From Fervidobacterium thailandense (lineage in GTDB: Bacteria > Thermotogota > Thermotogae > Thermotogales > Fervidobacteriaceae): a stretch of DNA of 64,000 bases. Position numbers and translations under genes: made by a program. The stretch covers positions 1 to 64,000 of the forward strand of contig NZ_LWAF01000011.1 in assembly GCF_001719065.1 (NCBI RefSeq), read 5' to 3'. Every line of letters begins with the position of its first letter. The stretch's first letter is position 1. This document shows positions 18,754 to 28,900 of the stretch, one piece after another. The notes beneath the pieces are model-generated. The model made no database searches. It was not told where the DNA came from and saw nothing but the letters and a program-made list of their open reading frames with translations.

Positions 18754-19029
18754 TCAAAATTCCACGTGAAAATCTTTGTATTCTTGCTCTGGCAAGTCGA
18801 ATTCTTCAATATCGGAAACGTAACTCCATCCGTTTCCTTCGAGAATTCTCCTTTTCAGTTCGTTGAGTTGTTCCGCATTACCACCAGCCACAACGGTAAC
18901 ACTGCCATCCATTTCGTTTTTAACATATCCTCTGACGCCCAACGCTCGCGCCACGTTCTTTACAAAGTGTCGGAACCCAACACCTTGGACGATTCCACGA
19001 ACGACCCATTTTTTCCAAAATATTGTCAT
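18754..19029 (-). CDS. acyP: Acylphosphatase
   Basis: 91 residues from ATG 19029, chosen because GGGGGGAAAG precedes it. It hydrolyses acyl phosphates. The catalytic Arg lies in VQGVGFRHFV and the catalytic Asn in GYVKNEMDGSVTVVA. First gene of the acyP-purA-Mut7 operon. Its own promoter is at 19067-19094. Confidence 0.93.
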   Translation of the reverse strand: MTIFWKKWVVRGIVQGVGFRHFVKNVARALGVRGYVKNEMDGSVTVVAGGNAEQLNELKRRILEGNGWSYVSDIEEFDLPEQEYKDFHVEF

Positions 19030-19066
19030 AATCTTTCCCCCCAGTACAAGCGTATCCACCGCTTTT

Positions 19067-19094
19067 TTTATAGCACAAATTTGGTAAAATTCAA
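19067..19094 (-). promoter_or_regulatory. Promoter of acyP-purA
   Basis: On the minus strand, TTGAAT (19089-19094) and TATAAA (19067-19072) are separated by 16 bp. It is back to back with the gcdB promoter. Confidence 0.6.
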
Positions 19095-19111
19095 CATATG
19101 TGTACAATAGT

Positions 19112-19140
19112 TTGCAAAACTACCTACTTTTTGATATAAT
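19112..19140 (+). promoter_or_regulatory. Promoter of the 19.2 kb decarboxylase genes
   Basis: TTGCAA (19112-19117), 17 bp, perfect TATAAT (19135-19140). The first gene starts 58 bases downstream. Confidence 0.75.
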
Positions 19141-19197
19141 TTTCATAAGCTGGTCGATCAGCGCACGGAATGATTCGGAAAGGAGACGACCCGGTAG

Positions 19198-20307
19198 ATG
19201 GTACCTCTCGGGAATCTGATCATGATCCTGGTGGGCTTAGTTTTGATATATTTGGCGATAAGAAAAGAATACGAGCCCACTTTGCTCCTCCCCATTGGTT
19301 TTTCGACCATCCTCGTCAATATTCCAGGTTCGTCTGTGTTGGACCAGGCACTTGATGGGGTACTTCACCGTGGAATTTTAAACATCTTTTTCGATGTGGG
19401 AATTTCAACGGAGATCTTCCCGCTCCTAATATTCATTGCGATAGGTTCGATGATCGATTTCGGCCCCCTGTTTGAGTATCCCGTAATGTTCCTTTTTGGA
19501 GCGGCCGCGCAGTTCGGTATATTTGTCACGATGGTTGTTGCAACGCTTGTCGGTTTCGACATCAAACAAGCGGCATCGATTGGAATAATCGGAGCAGCGG
19601 ACGGTCCGACAGCCATATACGTTGCCGGTAGGTTCGCAAAGGAGTTGCTCGGTCCGATCTCGGTTGCCGCTTATTCTTACATGTCTCTGGTGCCCATTAT
19701 CCAACCTCCCGTTATAAAAGCACTCACGACAAGTGAGGAAAGAAGGATCAAAATGGTGTTGAGGCAGAAGAAGGTGAGCAAAACCGTAAGGATAATCTTT
19801 CCGATAGCGGTGACCATCGTCGCAAGTTTGGTGGCACCGAGCGCGGCGGCGCTTATCGGTTTTTTGATGTTCGGAAACTTACTCAAAGAATCTGGAGTGG
19901 TGAACGCGCTGGCTAAGTCGGCGCAAAACGAACTTGCAAATCTTGTAACGATATTTCTTGGGCTTTCGATAGGTTCAACGATGACCGCGGATAAGTTTCT
20001 CCGACCTCAAACGTTACTCATCCTACTCATGGGACTACTGGCCTTCATTTTTGATACGGCCGGTGGGGTGCTTTTTGCCAAGTTTTTGAATCTTTTCTTG
20101 AAAAATAAGATAAACCCCATGCTCGGTGCGGCGGGAATTTCCGCATTTCCCATGTCCGCGAGGGTGATTTACAAGATCGCACGCGAGGAAGATCCTACTA
20201 ATTATCTCTTGATGCCAGCCGTCGCTGCGAACGTTGCCGGGCAGATCGGTTCAGTTTTAGCTGGAGGAATATTGGTCATGCTCGTGACCGCGTTCGGAGG
20301 GAAGTGA
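19198..20307 (+). CDS. gcdB: Na+-transporting decarboxylase beta subunit (copy 1)
   Basis: 369 residues, polytopic membrane protein of the OadB/GcdB/MmdB family. It decarboxylates the carboxybiotin group and pumps Na+ outward. Family marks include FPLLIFIAIGSMIDFGPL, KQAASIGIIGAADGPTAIYVA and GAAGISAFPMSARV. It is preceded by AAAGGAG. The tiny gene right behind it (20312) looks like the matching gamma/delta subunit. No alpha or biotin subunit adjoins, so it presumably works with the genes at 48.6-51.0 kb or another carboxyltransferase. A paralogue lies at 41853-43004. Confidence 0.93.
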   Translation: MVPLGNLIMILVGLVLIYLAIRKEYEPTLLLPIGFSTILVNIPGSSVLDQALDGVLHRGILNIFFDVGISTEIFPLLIFIAIGSMIDFGPLFEYPVMFLFGAAAQFGIFVTMVVATLVGFDIKQAASIGIIGAADGPTAIYVAGRFAKELLGPISVAAYSYMSLVPIIQPPVIKALTTSEERRIKMVLRQKKVSKTVRIIFPIAVTIVASLVAPSAAALIGFLMFGNLLKESGVVNALAKSAQNELANLVTIFLGLSIGSTMTADKFLRPQTLLILLMGLLAFIFDTAGGVLFAKFLNLFLKNKINPMLGAAGISAFPMSARVIYKIAREEDPTNYLLMPAVAANVAGQIGSVLAGGILVMLVTAFGGK

Positions 20308-20311
20308 ACCG

Positions 20312-20476
20312 ATGGGTTCGGAAGTAATTACAGCGCTTAAGATTGCGATACTCGGGTATGTTCTGTTAATCATTTCTCTTTTTGCATTTTCCGCGCTTAC
20401 GGAAATCTTTGTGAAGCTAATGAGAAAGATAGACGAACGGGATTCACAAAAAGAGCAGCCTCAAGAGGATCAGTGA
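20312..20476 (+). CDS. Small OadG-like gamma/delta subunit
   Basis: 54 residues beginning MGSEVITALKIAILGYVLLI. One membrane helix (residues 8-30) is followed by a charged tail (KLMRKIDERDSQKEQPQEDQ). This is the layout of OadG/MmdD subunits, which anchor the biotin and carboxyltransferase parts to the beta subunit. It starts four bases after the gcdB stop. Family membership is inferred from topology, size and position, since the sequence is too short for motifs. Confidence 0.7.
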   Translation: MGSEVITALKIAILGYVLLIISLFAFSALTEIFVKLMRKIDERDSQKEQPQEDQ

Positions 20477-20535
20477 AATAAAGCCAAGTTTTGGGAAATG
20501 TGCTTAAGAAAACTAAGAAAACTTGGAGGTGTTTT

Positions 20536-21183
20536 GTGTTGAATATGGAAAAACAGAATAAGGAAAACATTGGAAGAAAACCGAAAGAGTTCGAGCACTA
20601 CTACACCGAGGAGCCGACATCGAAGTTGAAGGTGAGGGAAGTTACGCTGACTTTGAAAAACGGCCATACTTACAAGTTTAAAACACCAACCGGGGTGTAC
20701 TCCTACGGGGCAATAGACAAAGCTACGGAGATTTTGATAAACCACCTGAATCCAGTGAGCGGAAGGGTACTTGACATCGGGTGTGGGTACGGTGTTATCG
20801 GGATAGTCCTAAAAAAGGAAAATCCTCAAATCGAGATTTGCATGTCGGACATAAATAAGAGGGCCGTTGAGTTCGCTAAGATAAATGCGAAGGATAACAA
20901 CGTCGAGGCTGATATTAGGCAGGGGCATCTTTACGAACCTTGGAACGGTGAGTTGTTCGACCACATCGTTTCCAATCCACCGATAGTTGCTGGTAAAAGT
21001 GTTTGGATGGAATTAGTGAGGGGGGCATTCGAACACCTCAAACCGGGTGGAACGCTCCAGCTGGTGGCTTACCACAACAAAGGTGGTGAGCGGATAAGGA
21101 ATTACATGAGGGAAGTTTTCGGGAATGCGGAAGATATTTGGAAAGAGGGCGGAATACGCATTTATCTTTCGGTAAAGAGTTGA
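20536..21183 (+). CDS. SAM-dependent methyltransferase, RsmC-like
   Basis: About 215 residues. Class I Rossmann-fold methyltransferase. The SAM-binding motif is RVLDIGCGYGVIGIVL and the catalytic NPP motif is IVSNPPIVAG, as in N-methyltransferases acting on rRNA guanine (RsmC-like). The N-terminal FEHYYTEEPTSK is typical of the short RsmC-like group. The start is probably GTG 20536 or TTG 20539, since GGAGG is at 20525-20529; a Met at 20491 has no such site. Confidence 0.87.
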   Translation: MLNMEKQNKENIGRKPKEFEHYYTEEPTSKLKVREVTLTLKNGHTYKFKTPTGVYSYGAIDKATEILINHLNPVSGRVLDIGCGYGVIGIVLKKENPQIEICMSDINKRAVEFAKINAKDNNVEADIRQGHLYEPWNGELFDHIVSNPPIVAGKSVWMELVRGAFEHLKPGGTLQLVAYHNKGGERIRNYMREVFGNAEDIWKEGGIRIYLSVKS

Positions 21184-21207
21184 AAAAATCGTAGAGGGTG
21201 TTCGAAG

Positions 21208-21876
21208 TTGGTCATAGAACTTCGGGACGTATCGGTTGTTTTCGAGAAAGGTACGGATCTGGAGAGGAAAGTGTTCGAAAGACTGAACCTATCTTTTCAA
21301 ACGAGTTCTTGTATTCTCCTGGTGGGGGAAACCGGCGCTGGAAAAACGACGCTGATTAACTTGTTAGATCTGCTCATTAAACCGAGCACTGGAACGATGC
21401 TTTACGATGGAATTGATCCGTTCACAAATCCGTACGAATTTCGAAGGAAATTCGGTGTTGCTTTTCAAATCCCTGAACGCCAATTTTTCAACGAAACGGT
21501 TTACGACGAAATAACTTACGCGTGTAAAAATTTTAGGGTGCCGTACGATAAAGAGAAAATCTTAAAAGTACTGGAACTTGTTGGTTTGAGTGAGAGTGTA
21601 CTGAAGAAATCGCCTTTCAAATTAAGCGGTGGTGAGCAGCGAAAAGTCGCTATCGCTTCCATTCTACTTCACGATCCGGAATTTCTCATGTTCGACGAAC
21701 CCACCGCAGGGCTCGATCTAAAAGGAGTACTTTCAATATTGAGCATTCTCGAAAGTTTCAGAAAAAGTGGAAAAGGATACCTTGTTGCCACGCACGAACC
21801 TGAAATTTTTTCCGGATTGTTCGATAAAAGAATCGAAATCAAATCGGCAGGAATAGTAGAGGTGGAGTCGTTGTGA
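21208..21876 (+). CDS. ABC transporter ATPase, ECF/CbiO-like
   Basis: 222 residues. Walker A GETGAGKTT, Q-loop AFQIPERQFFNETVYDEI, signature LSGGEQRKVAIA, Walker B FLMFDEPTAGLD and H-loop ATHEPE are all intact. The Q-loop pattern is typical of energy-coupling factor (vitamin or metal uptake) ATPases. No membrane T or S component lies next to it, so the partner is elsewhere. TTG start at 21208. Its stop overlaps the PilC-like gene by four bases. Confidence 0.88.
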   Translation: MVIELRDVSVVFEKGTDLERKVFERLNLSFQTSSCILLVGETGAGKTTLINLLDLLIKPSTGTMLYDGIDPFTNPYEFRRKFGVAFQIPERQFFNETVYDEITYACKNFRVPYDKEKILKVLELVGLSESVLKKSPFKLSGGEQRKVAIASILLHDPEFLMFDEPTAGLDLKGVLSILSILESFRKSGKGYLVATHEPEIFSGLFDKRIEIKSAGIVEVESL

Positions 21877-23078
21877 ACTTCCGATACAGTGGCATTGATC
21901 GAACAGGTAAAAAGGTAAAAGGCCAGATAAGTGCTGAAAGTGTCAAACAAGCTATTGAAAAACTCAGAAGCCAAGGAATAATGGTTACCGAATTGCAACC
22001 GATAGAATCTACCGTTAGGCAAACGGGACCAAAAAAAGTAGTTTTTCAGCCTCGGCTCAAGGACATCGTGCTCTTTGCAAGGCAGCTTGAAACGATGATT
22101 TCGGCTGGTATCAGGTTGGCGGACGCCATCGTTACCCTTTCTGAGCAGGAAATTTTCAGCAAGAAATTTAGAAATGCTCTCAAAGAAATAGCTGCGGAAA
22201 TGAAGGGAGGTAAATCCTTCTCGGAGGCATTACAATCGCAGGGAATATTTGACCAAATCTTCATAAACATGGTAAGAGCGGGGGAAGAGGGTGGTGTCCT
22301 CGACGTAACGATGAAAAAAGTTGCGAATTACTACGAAAGCGTGAACCGTCTAAGGGAACAAGTAAAATCCTCCATGGCTTATCCGATGTTCATTCTCGGT
22401 TTTGCGGTTGTTGTGGTGGTCGTTATTTCTGTTTTTATACTTCCAAGACTTATTTCGGTATTTGGTACCACCCCGACTGGAGGGATTTTGGCGTTTCTCA
22501 TGTTACTCAACCGTCTTTTCACACAGCGTTGGTACGTGGTTGTTCCTATCGTTGCCGGTATAGGAGCGGCGTTAAGGGTGTTCTTCCAGACCGTTTACGG
22601 AAAACAAGTTATAGACTTCTTCAGTAACTTGGTACCGCCAATTCGAAAGTTGAGACAGAAGATGGCAAACGAGCGGTTTACAAGGACCCTCGGTGTTCTT
22701 GTTAGTAGTGGTGTCAGTCTACCAAGTGCCCTCGAAATGGCAGCAAAGGCTTCCAACAATCTTAAGTTCATCGAGATTATTTCAAAGGTGAACGAGCAAG
22801 TCAAAGCTGGAAGTAGCTTAAAAGAAGCGTTGAAGAGAACTGGATTGTTCCCACAGATGATTTACGAAATGGTTGGAACCGGTGAGGAAACAGGTCGACT
22901 CGATTTGGTTTTAGAGAAGGTTGCCGATTTCTACGAAGAGGAGATATTAACAGACACGAAGAAACTCGTTAGCTTGGTTGAACCTATGCTCATCGCATTT
23001 GTTGGTGTATTCATTGCATTCATAGCATTCACCATGTACTCAACCATATTCTCTATGCAAAGCCAATTTGGCAGATGA
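21873..23078 (+). CDS. pilC: Type IV pilus/type II secretion platform protein PilC/GspF
   Basis: 401 residues. Inner-membrane platform of the pilus or secretion machine. Two repeated GspF domains are present (about residues 65-190 and 265-390), each with a cytoplasmic helical bundle such as FARQLETMISAGIRLADAI and FTRTLGVLVSSGVSLPSALE. Three membrane helices follow the usual pattern, one ending GVFIAFIAFTMYSTIF. GTG start at 21873. It heads a run of secretion genes ending in the secretin. Confidence 0.92.
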   Translation: MNFRYSGIDRTGKKVKGQISAESVKQAIEKLRSQGIMVTELQPIESTVRQTGPKKVVFQPRLKDIVLFARQLETMISAGIRLADAIVTLSEQEIFSKKFRNALKEIAAEMKGGKSFSEALQSQGIFDQIFINMVRAGEEGGVLDVTMKKVANYYESVNRLREQVKSSMAYPMFILGFAVVVVVVISVFILPRLISVFGTTPTGGILAFLMLLNRLFTQRWYVVVPIVAGIGAALRVFFQTVYGKQVIDFFSNLVPPIRKLRQKMANERFTRTLGVLVSSGVSLPSALEMAAKASNNLKFIEIISKVNEQVKAGSSLKEALKRTGLFPQMIYEMVGTGEETGRLDLVLEKVADFYEEEILTDTKKLVSLVEPMLIAFVGVFIAFIAFTMYSTIFSMQSQFGR

Positions 23079-23090
23079 CAGAGGAAATTC

Positions 23091-23442
23091 ATGACAGCAA
23101 GGGGGTATTTTTCTGCTTACTGAGATACTTATATGCGTGCTGATTAGTATCCTTCTTCTAACCATGTTCATCGTACCAATCGCAAAAGGATTCAATGTCT
23201 CACTGGATGGATACATTTTTGAGGCAGCGCTTTACGCCGGGCTCTGGAAAACAGAACTGCACAAAAATTATATTAGTGAAAGCTTATGCGAGTTGAGAAC
23301 ACCGTCACTTAAAATCATTCGTAGGCAGTCGGAACCTTGTTTGAAGGGGTTGTATATAGTACCGTTCCACTATGTAAAGGCTGGGACTTTTTATTCTGGA
23401 AGAACGGTGGAACCGATTTTATTTAAAATTGGGGGGAAATGA
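23091..23442 (+). CDS. Prepilin-like protein, start apparently frameshifted
   Basis: The open frame contains GIFLLTEILICVLISILLL followed by an exported domain ending near residue 115. This is the Gly, hydrophobic, Glu, long helix pattern of type IV prepilins. In that frame the nearest stop is 23092-23094 and there is no ATG, GTG or TTG before the helix. The ATG at 23091, with GAGG six bases before it, reads MTARG in another frame and stops after ten codons. A one-base change in G(5) 23101-23105 or the T tract at 23108-23112 would join them. Without it, GTG 23137 is the first usable start. Confidence 0.55.
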
Positions 23443-24386
23443 ACTTGAGAATTCTTCAAAAGAGGGTTGTGGCTTACAATTTTTCAGATGTAGGGTTGCC
23501 GACCAAAAATCTCGAAGTAGCCTTTGCGAATGTCAGAGGTAAGAATTTGAAAATAACGGATTACGGGAAGATAATGAAATACCCGGATTTGGAAGATGTC
23601 GTCGTTGTAAATCTACCATGGGATATTCTCAGGACGGTGTTTTTGGAGTTACCACCCGTTCCAAAAGAACAGGACCGGTTGAATTTGGCAGCAATTGAGA
23701 TTAAGAGACTGTACGATTTTATTTCGGATGTTGAGGTAGCACTGCTTCCATCGGTTGGTGGTAAACAGCTTGCCATCTTCGTTGAGAAAACGGATTTAAA
23801 CAGGTACCTCAGTACCATCAACATCGGAATAGAACCTGACGTTGCCTACCCTGACTTGTTTTCGGAGTTACTCCTTGTGCAAAAGTTTCCTGGTTACTGG
23901 GTGTATTTCATCATGGGTAAAGCAGTTTCGGGTACAGTGTTGATGTTTGGTGACATGATTCTGAACATCAGAATCCACGAAATGGCACTGAACACCGTTG
24001 ATAGGATCGTTCTCGAAGAAACAGGATTTGAACTCTGCGAAATAGAGAAGAGTGAGAATTCAGAATTAATCGAAAGGGCTGAAAAGATAGTTGAGAGTTT
24101 GATAGGTGAACTGATAACGGAAGCAGAGAGAGAGGTTATAATAACCGTTAACACCACGGATGTTGAGAAGGTTGCGATCGATCAGATTGAAGGTGTAGTT
24201 TTTTTAGCGAATTCCAAAATAATCTCGAACTCGTTGTTATCGACCGAGTATGAAGGATTTCTGAGGCGAAAACTCACGAGTCCCTCTCTCAAAATCGATA
24301 TTCCGAAAGACATTTCGCTTTCAATTGCCGGACTCCTGTATAGAGGGGGGTTAGAGTTTGGAAAAGTTAAATCTTTATCGTGGTAA
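23439..24386 (+). CDS. pilM: PilM-like assembly protein
   Basis: 315 residues. Actin-like (FtsA/PilM) fold inferred from length, position and patterns such as LPWDILRTVFLELPPVPKEQ and AAIEIKRLYDFISDVEV. It would sit on the cytoplasmic face and bind the PilN N-terminus. Conservation is low, so the call relies on gene order (PilC, pilin, M, N, O, P, Q). The start overlaps the prepilin gene by four bases. Its end overlaps the next gene by 29 bases. Confidence 0.7.
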   Translation: MNLRILQKRVVAYNFSDVGLPTKNLEVAFANVRGKNLKITDYGKIMKYPDLEDVVVVNLPWDILRTVFLELPPVPKEQDRLNLAAIEIKRLYDFISDVEVALLPSVGGKQLAIFVEKTDLNRYLSTINIGIEPDVAYPDLFSELLLVQKFPGYWVYFIMGKAVSGTVLMFGDMILNIRIHEMALNTVDRIVLEETGFELCEIEKSENSELIERAEKIVESLIGELITEAEREVIITVNTTDVEKVAIDQIEGVVFLANSKIISNSLLSTEYEGFLRRKLTSPSLKIDIPKDISLSIAGLLYRGGLEFGKVKSLSW

Positions 24387-24921
24387 GGTTAAAGTACTAA
24401 AAATAAGAACTCTTATTACACTCCTCTTCATTTCTTTACTTCCTTCGCTGGCAATTTTGATCTTCTCTGCCCAGTGGAAAGTATTCCTTGTGGATCAGCT
24501 GATCCGTAAATATCCATTGGTGTTTAATAACATAAGCGATTTCAAACCAGAAAAAATAGAAGAACAAGTGAAAACTTTAAAACTTTCTGTTGAGCGTCGA
24601 TTAAATGAAATGAGGGAAATCGTAAGAAATCTTCAGGTTTACGTCGGAGAAGTTAGAAATAGCTCATACTTTTTGCGTGTATTCTCATATTTTTGCTCGA
24701 GAATTCAGAACAAAATTTTCTTGACCTCTTGCTATTACGATGGCAGCCGAGTTTCAATGGATTTCTACGAATATGGCTACGAGACGCAAGTAGAAACACC
24801 ACTGTGGGTGGAAACTATGAAAAAAGTATTCCCAAAAAAGGTGGAGCTTAAACTTTTGGAGGAACGCAAATTTTTGGGAGATATGAAATACTTCAGATAC
24901 TTCCTGGAGGCGGAGAAGTAA
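24358..24921 (+). CDS. pilN: PilN-like assembly protein
   Basis: 187 residues. One N-terminal membrane helix (about 20-38) and a coiled-coil stretch (about 65-105) followed by a small beta/alpha domain: the layout of PilN. No family motif is distinct, so position between PilM-like and PilO-like genes is the main evidence. TTG start at 24358. Confidence 0.62.
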   Translation: MEKLNLYRGKVKVLKIRTLITLLFISLLPSLAILIFSAQWKVFLVDQLIRKYPLVFNNISDFKPEKIEEQVKTLKLSVERRLNEMREIVRNLQVYVGEVRNSSYFLRVFSYFCSRIQNKIFLTSCYYDGSRVSMDFYEYGYETQVETPLWVETMKKVFPKKVELKLLEERKFLGDMKYFRYFLEAEK

Positions 24922-24922
24922 A

Positions 24923-25345
24923 ATGGCCTTAGTCAAGAGAAGGACGGCGGTGTTGATTACTTACTTGGTTTTCTTTGTTTCTCTGGGGCTAAGCTTGTTG
25001 TATCTTTACAATTTTGTGGTTGATTTCCATTCGCGGATGGATACGGAGATTGGAAACTTAAACCGCCTCATCATACAGCTCCAAAGCATGGAGAAAGAAT
25101 TAGCTGAACTTGAAAACTTCAGAGAAAATATTGTCAAATCACCGAAGTTTGACATTAACGGCGAACTTCAAGCCAAGGATTTATCCGATATATTGATGCA
25201 GATTCTTCAATCCGAAGTCGTTGAATTAAATTACTTGATGATTAGCTGCGAAACTCCGGAACCGATAATCTTCGATGAAAAGGAGTACACGTTTAAGGTG
25301 ATTCTGAAGACAGGAGGAAGTGTCAGTGGCGGCGAAGATCAATAG
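24923..25345 (+). CDS. pilO: PilO-like assembly protein
   Basis: 140 residues. N-terminal membrane helix (about 12-32), coiled coil (about 35-70, with LNRLIIQLQSMEKELAELEN) and a short C-terminal domain. PilO-type proteins pair with PilN in the periplasmic space. Assigned by topology and gene order. It overlaps the following gene by 26 bases. Confidence 0.6.
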   Translation: MALVKRRTAVLITYLVFFVSLGLSLLYLYNFVVDFHSRMDTEIGNLNRLIIQLQSMEKELAELENFRENIVKSPKFDINGELQAKDLSDILMQILQSEVVELNYLMISCETPEPIIFDEKEYTFKVILKTGGSVSGGEDQ

Positions 25346-25931
25346 GAGAACGCTTATTCTCTTAATTGTGATGATTGTTGTGTGGGTTGTTGCGATCTTT
25401 GTTTTGCTGAACATGAACAGATCTGCTTCGACGAATATACAGCCACAAGCACGAGCTGATGCGAATTCTTCTCAAGTAAGTATCGCTGAAGGGACACCTG
25501 AGGGTGTATTGCAACAGTCGAACGTTGGTCAAACAACGAACTCAAACATTGCCACGAGTACGCTAAATTTACCAACCGAAAAAGAAATTTTTGAGGCAAG
25601 CTTTGTGAACTTTTTTTCTCCTTACGTGATTAGACTAGATCATGAACAATTTGATAGTGCTCTATCCAGTACCGTTTCCAGTCAAAATGATAAATTGATC
25701 GAAGACACTACCTCTCCAGATTTTCAATACATTGGTTATATGACTCAAAAATCGGAAGGAAAAGAATTGAAAAAGGTTTTCCTGCTAATCAATGGTGAGT
25801 ACGTGGCCGGTTTTGAAAATGAACTCATTGGCGGCCGTTACAAGCCGATACGGGTCTTTCATTCATTTCTTATTTACCTCGATACTCAGGATGGTCGCAT
25901 CAAGAAAGTTGGTTATCTTGGAAATCAATAA
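25320..25931 (+). CDS. Anchored protein in secretion operon, PilP-like position
   Basis: 203 residues. One membrane helix (about 12-30) is followed by a Gln/Ser/Thr-rich linker (about 35-85) and a small globular domain with YIGYMTQKSEGKELKKVFLL. The fold and order resemble PilP/GspC proteins, which link the inner-membrane complex to the secretin. GTG start at 25320. The secretin starts 16 bases after its stop. Confidence 0.6.
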   Translation: MSVAAKINRRTLILLIVMIVVWVVAIFVLLNMNRSASTNIQPQARADANSSQVSIAEGTPEGVLQQSNVGQTTNSNIATSTLNLPTEKEIFEASFVNFFSPYVIRLDHEQFDSALSSTVSSQNDKLIEDTTSPDFQYIGYMTQKSEGKELKKVFLLINGEYVAGFENELIGGRYKPIRVFHSFLIYLDTQDGRIKKVGYLGNQ

Positions 25932-25947
25932 GAAGGGGGATCGCATA

Positions 25948-28900
25948 ATGAGGTTCTCGGTTATCTTGCTATTCCTTAGTGTGTTGATCTTCTGCCAAAC
26001 TTTGGTCTTTTCGAGCCTTGTAGATGTAAATTACACCTCGACTCAAAACGAGGTGGTTTTGATCTTTAGTTTTTCTTCAACACCAAGGGTCTTATACTAC
26101 GGTCAAAATCAGAGTTCAACAGTTCACTATTTTCACCTAAGTAACTCGGGAAAATATCTTTCGTACGTTCCCGTATCCACCGGTAGTGTGGAAGGCGTTC
26201 AAATAGTTCCAGCTGATGTAGGGTTGGATCTGTTCGTTTTTTGTTTGACCCCTGTCAGAGCGACTCATAACGTCGTTGGAAACAAGCTCTACGTTCGGTT
26301 TCCGAGAAGTTTCTCTCCAAAAAGAATTACCGTGAATTTCTTGGGGATAAAGAGTGATCTGTTTTTGAGAGAGATTTCCGAATACTTCGGGATAGACATC
26401 TTTTTATACGACGGGGCAAAGGGAAAAGTCGTTAATCTGAAACTTACAGAAGCTACACTTGAGGATGTAATACGTTCATTCTTAAGTTCCTCAGGCTTAT
26501 CCTACGCTTACGGTTCTGGAAAGGTGCTATATTTCGGTACGGTCGAAGAAATATCGAAAAACTTTGCGATGTCCTGGCAGGTGTACGATAAGGAAGTTAA
26601 TCTTGAAAAACTCAAGGAGATATTCGGTAAGGGAACATACGTAGCCTATACGAAGGATAAGTCAAAACTGTTTGTTTATGGGGGTTTACGGGAGTACAAG
26701 TTGATAGCTGAGGCATTAGTCACTGAACCTAGTAAGAACTGGATTTTCGTAAAGTATCCTGACGGAGCAACTGACAGGGAGATTGAGGATCTCTTGAAAA
26801 GATTTGCCGAAGGCACAGATCTTAAATATATGTTGTTACCAGCCAATCGGCAGATTGCTTTACTTGGCAATCAAGAGGAGATAGAAAAGCTTTCGAAGAT
26901 TCTTGCTGTTTACAAGCCTGCGGTCCTTAGATCAACTTCAACCATTTTCTCGTTTGTACAGGTAAGTTATCCTGAACGTGTTAAAGAAGCTATCTTGAAG
27001 GTGGTTCCGGATATAAAGGTAGATGTTCAAGGAAACTTACTCATCGTCCCGAAGGAGTTTGAGGATTTTGCCAGAACGCTCGCGTCTTACACCTCTGTGG
27101 CAAGTCCTTACAGGATCACTCTCGACGATGTTTCTGAAGAAACCGTAAAGGGGGCTGCAAGAGCTCTTGGAATTTCTGAAAAAGACATGATAGTGACAGC
27201 AAGTGCGAATAAAGTCCATGTTGTTCTTTTCACAACGGAATCTTTGTATCAAAGATTTCTGACGTTAGTCGATACTTTGGAGCAGAAAACGGAGATTGTT
27301 CGAGCATCGAGTGAAACGGTAGAGAAGTATAAACTGAAAACTTTGGAAAGGTATTCCGATGGTTCTGTATTGGTTAGTGGTAAGAGGACGGAATTGGAAA
27401 AGCTGAGAAAGGAATTGGAATCGAAGACGACAGTTGTGGTAAAAGCGAATCCCGCCGATCCCCCCGTTGAAATACTATCACGAATTCTCGGGTATACTGT
27501 CGAAGAGAATCAGGGATACATCGTGGCCGAAGTGAGTAAATCAGATGTCGAGGAATTCCAAAAAAGACTCCAGGAAGTTAGGGAAAGCTACGGTCGCAAA
27601 ATGGTGATAACTGTAAACTCGTACAGCGAGGAAATAAAGAAAATTGCTGCGGATCTTTACAAGGTAAGTTTCTACGCATCAGGAGATAATCTTCTTATCG
27701 TTGGAATCAACGCTGTTGAGGCTAAGAAGTTTTTAGATACTTTCTTAGAGCTTCCCGACCAGTTCATCGCCAAGGTGGATCCAATTGACGAACAGCTCGG
27801 AAATATGCTGAGTAAGCTTTTCAAAGTAGAGGTTTACAGGACGGAGGGTGCGACATATCTTGTTGGAAAAAAAGTGAATGTAGACTTGGCCAAGCAGTAT
27901 ATTGAAGCGAAGGCTTCCGATGTGGTGAACTTAAAAGTTAAGATCTCAAACGAAGTTATAGAATACGTTAAGGCATTATATGGTGTGAGTCTAAGTTACT
28001 TTTCAGAGTTAAACGTAGCTTTGCTCAGCGGAAGTAAAGATCAGGTTCAGAAAGCTAAAAAGTTTTTGGAAAGTTTGGAAGTAAGTACCGAGGTTGCTTA
28101 CATCGACTTGGGTAGTACACTGAAAGAAGAAGACATAAACAACCTGGTACAGCTACTTGGTTTAAAAATTGACGTCAAAAAAATAGGTCCCGGTGTGTAC
28201 ATTAGTGGTGAACGTTCGGCAGTGGTGAAGTTGAAAAATGAAGTTGAGAATTTAAAGAAAACGATTGAGACGAAGAACCCCGTTGTAACAAACAGTTACG
28301 TCTTCTTGACCTATCCGGAGGAACTTGACGAAGTTGTGCGTAAAATCTTCGAAGGTGTTAAAACCTTCAAACTTGGATCGGGATACGTGGTGTACGGTAC
28401 TACCGAACAAGTCAAATTGGTGGAACAGTTTGTGAATGAATTTTCTCCGTACGTTCAGGTTCCGCAACCTCAGAGCGGAGAACTTAGCAGAGAACTTACT
28501 TTCGAGTCAACGATCGTGACTCTTGAGACGACGCTCGATGAAGAACAGGTAAAAACGATAGCTTCGATATTCGAAGAAAACGTTAAATTCGTTAAAAAAA
28601 TAGGTAACAAGCTGTACCTTGCAGGAAGGAAAGAATCTGTTTTAAAAATTCGAGACGAGATCAGCAAGTACAAACCTGACACGGAATATGCCGTAATCTC
28701 CGGAAAATTGCTTGTTGATGTTAAACAAAAGCCACTTCATCAATTGATCATCGAAGTTTCAAAGTTGCTCGGCGAAGAGGTCGTTGTTGTTGGGAACCTT
28801 GATAGTACAGTTTCCTTGAGGATAATAGTGAAGAGCTTTCCAGAGCTTCTTGCTCACTTAAATTCTTATGGGGTAAGGTACGACAAAGTTGGTACAGTGT

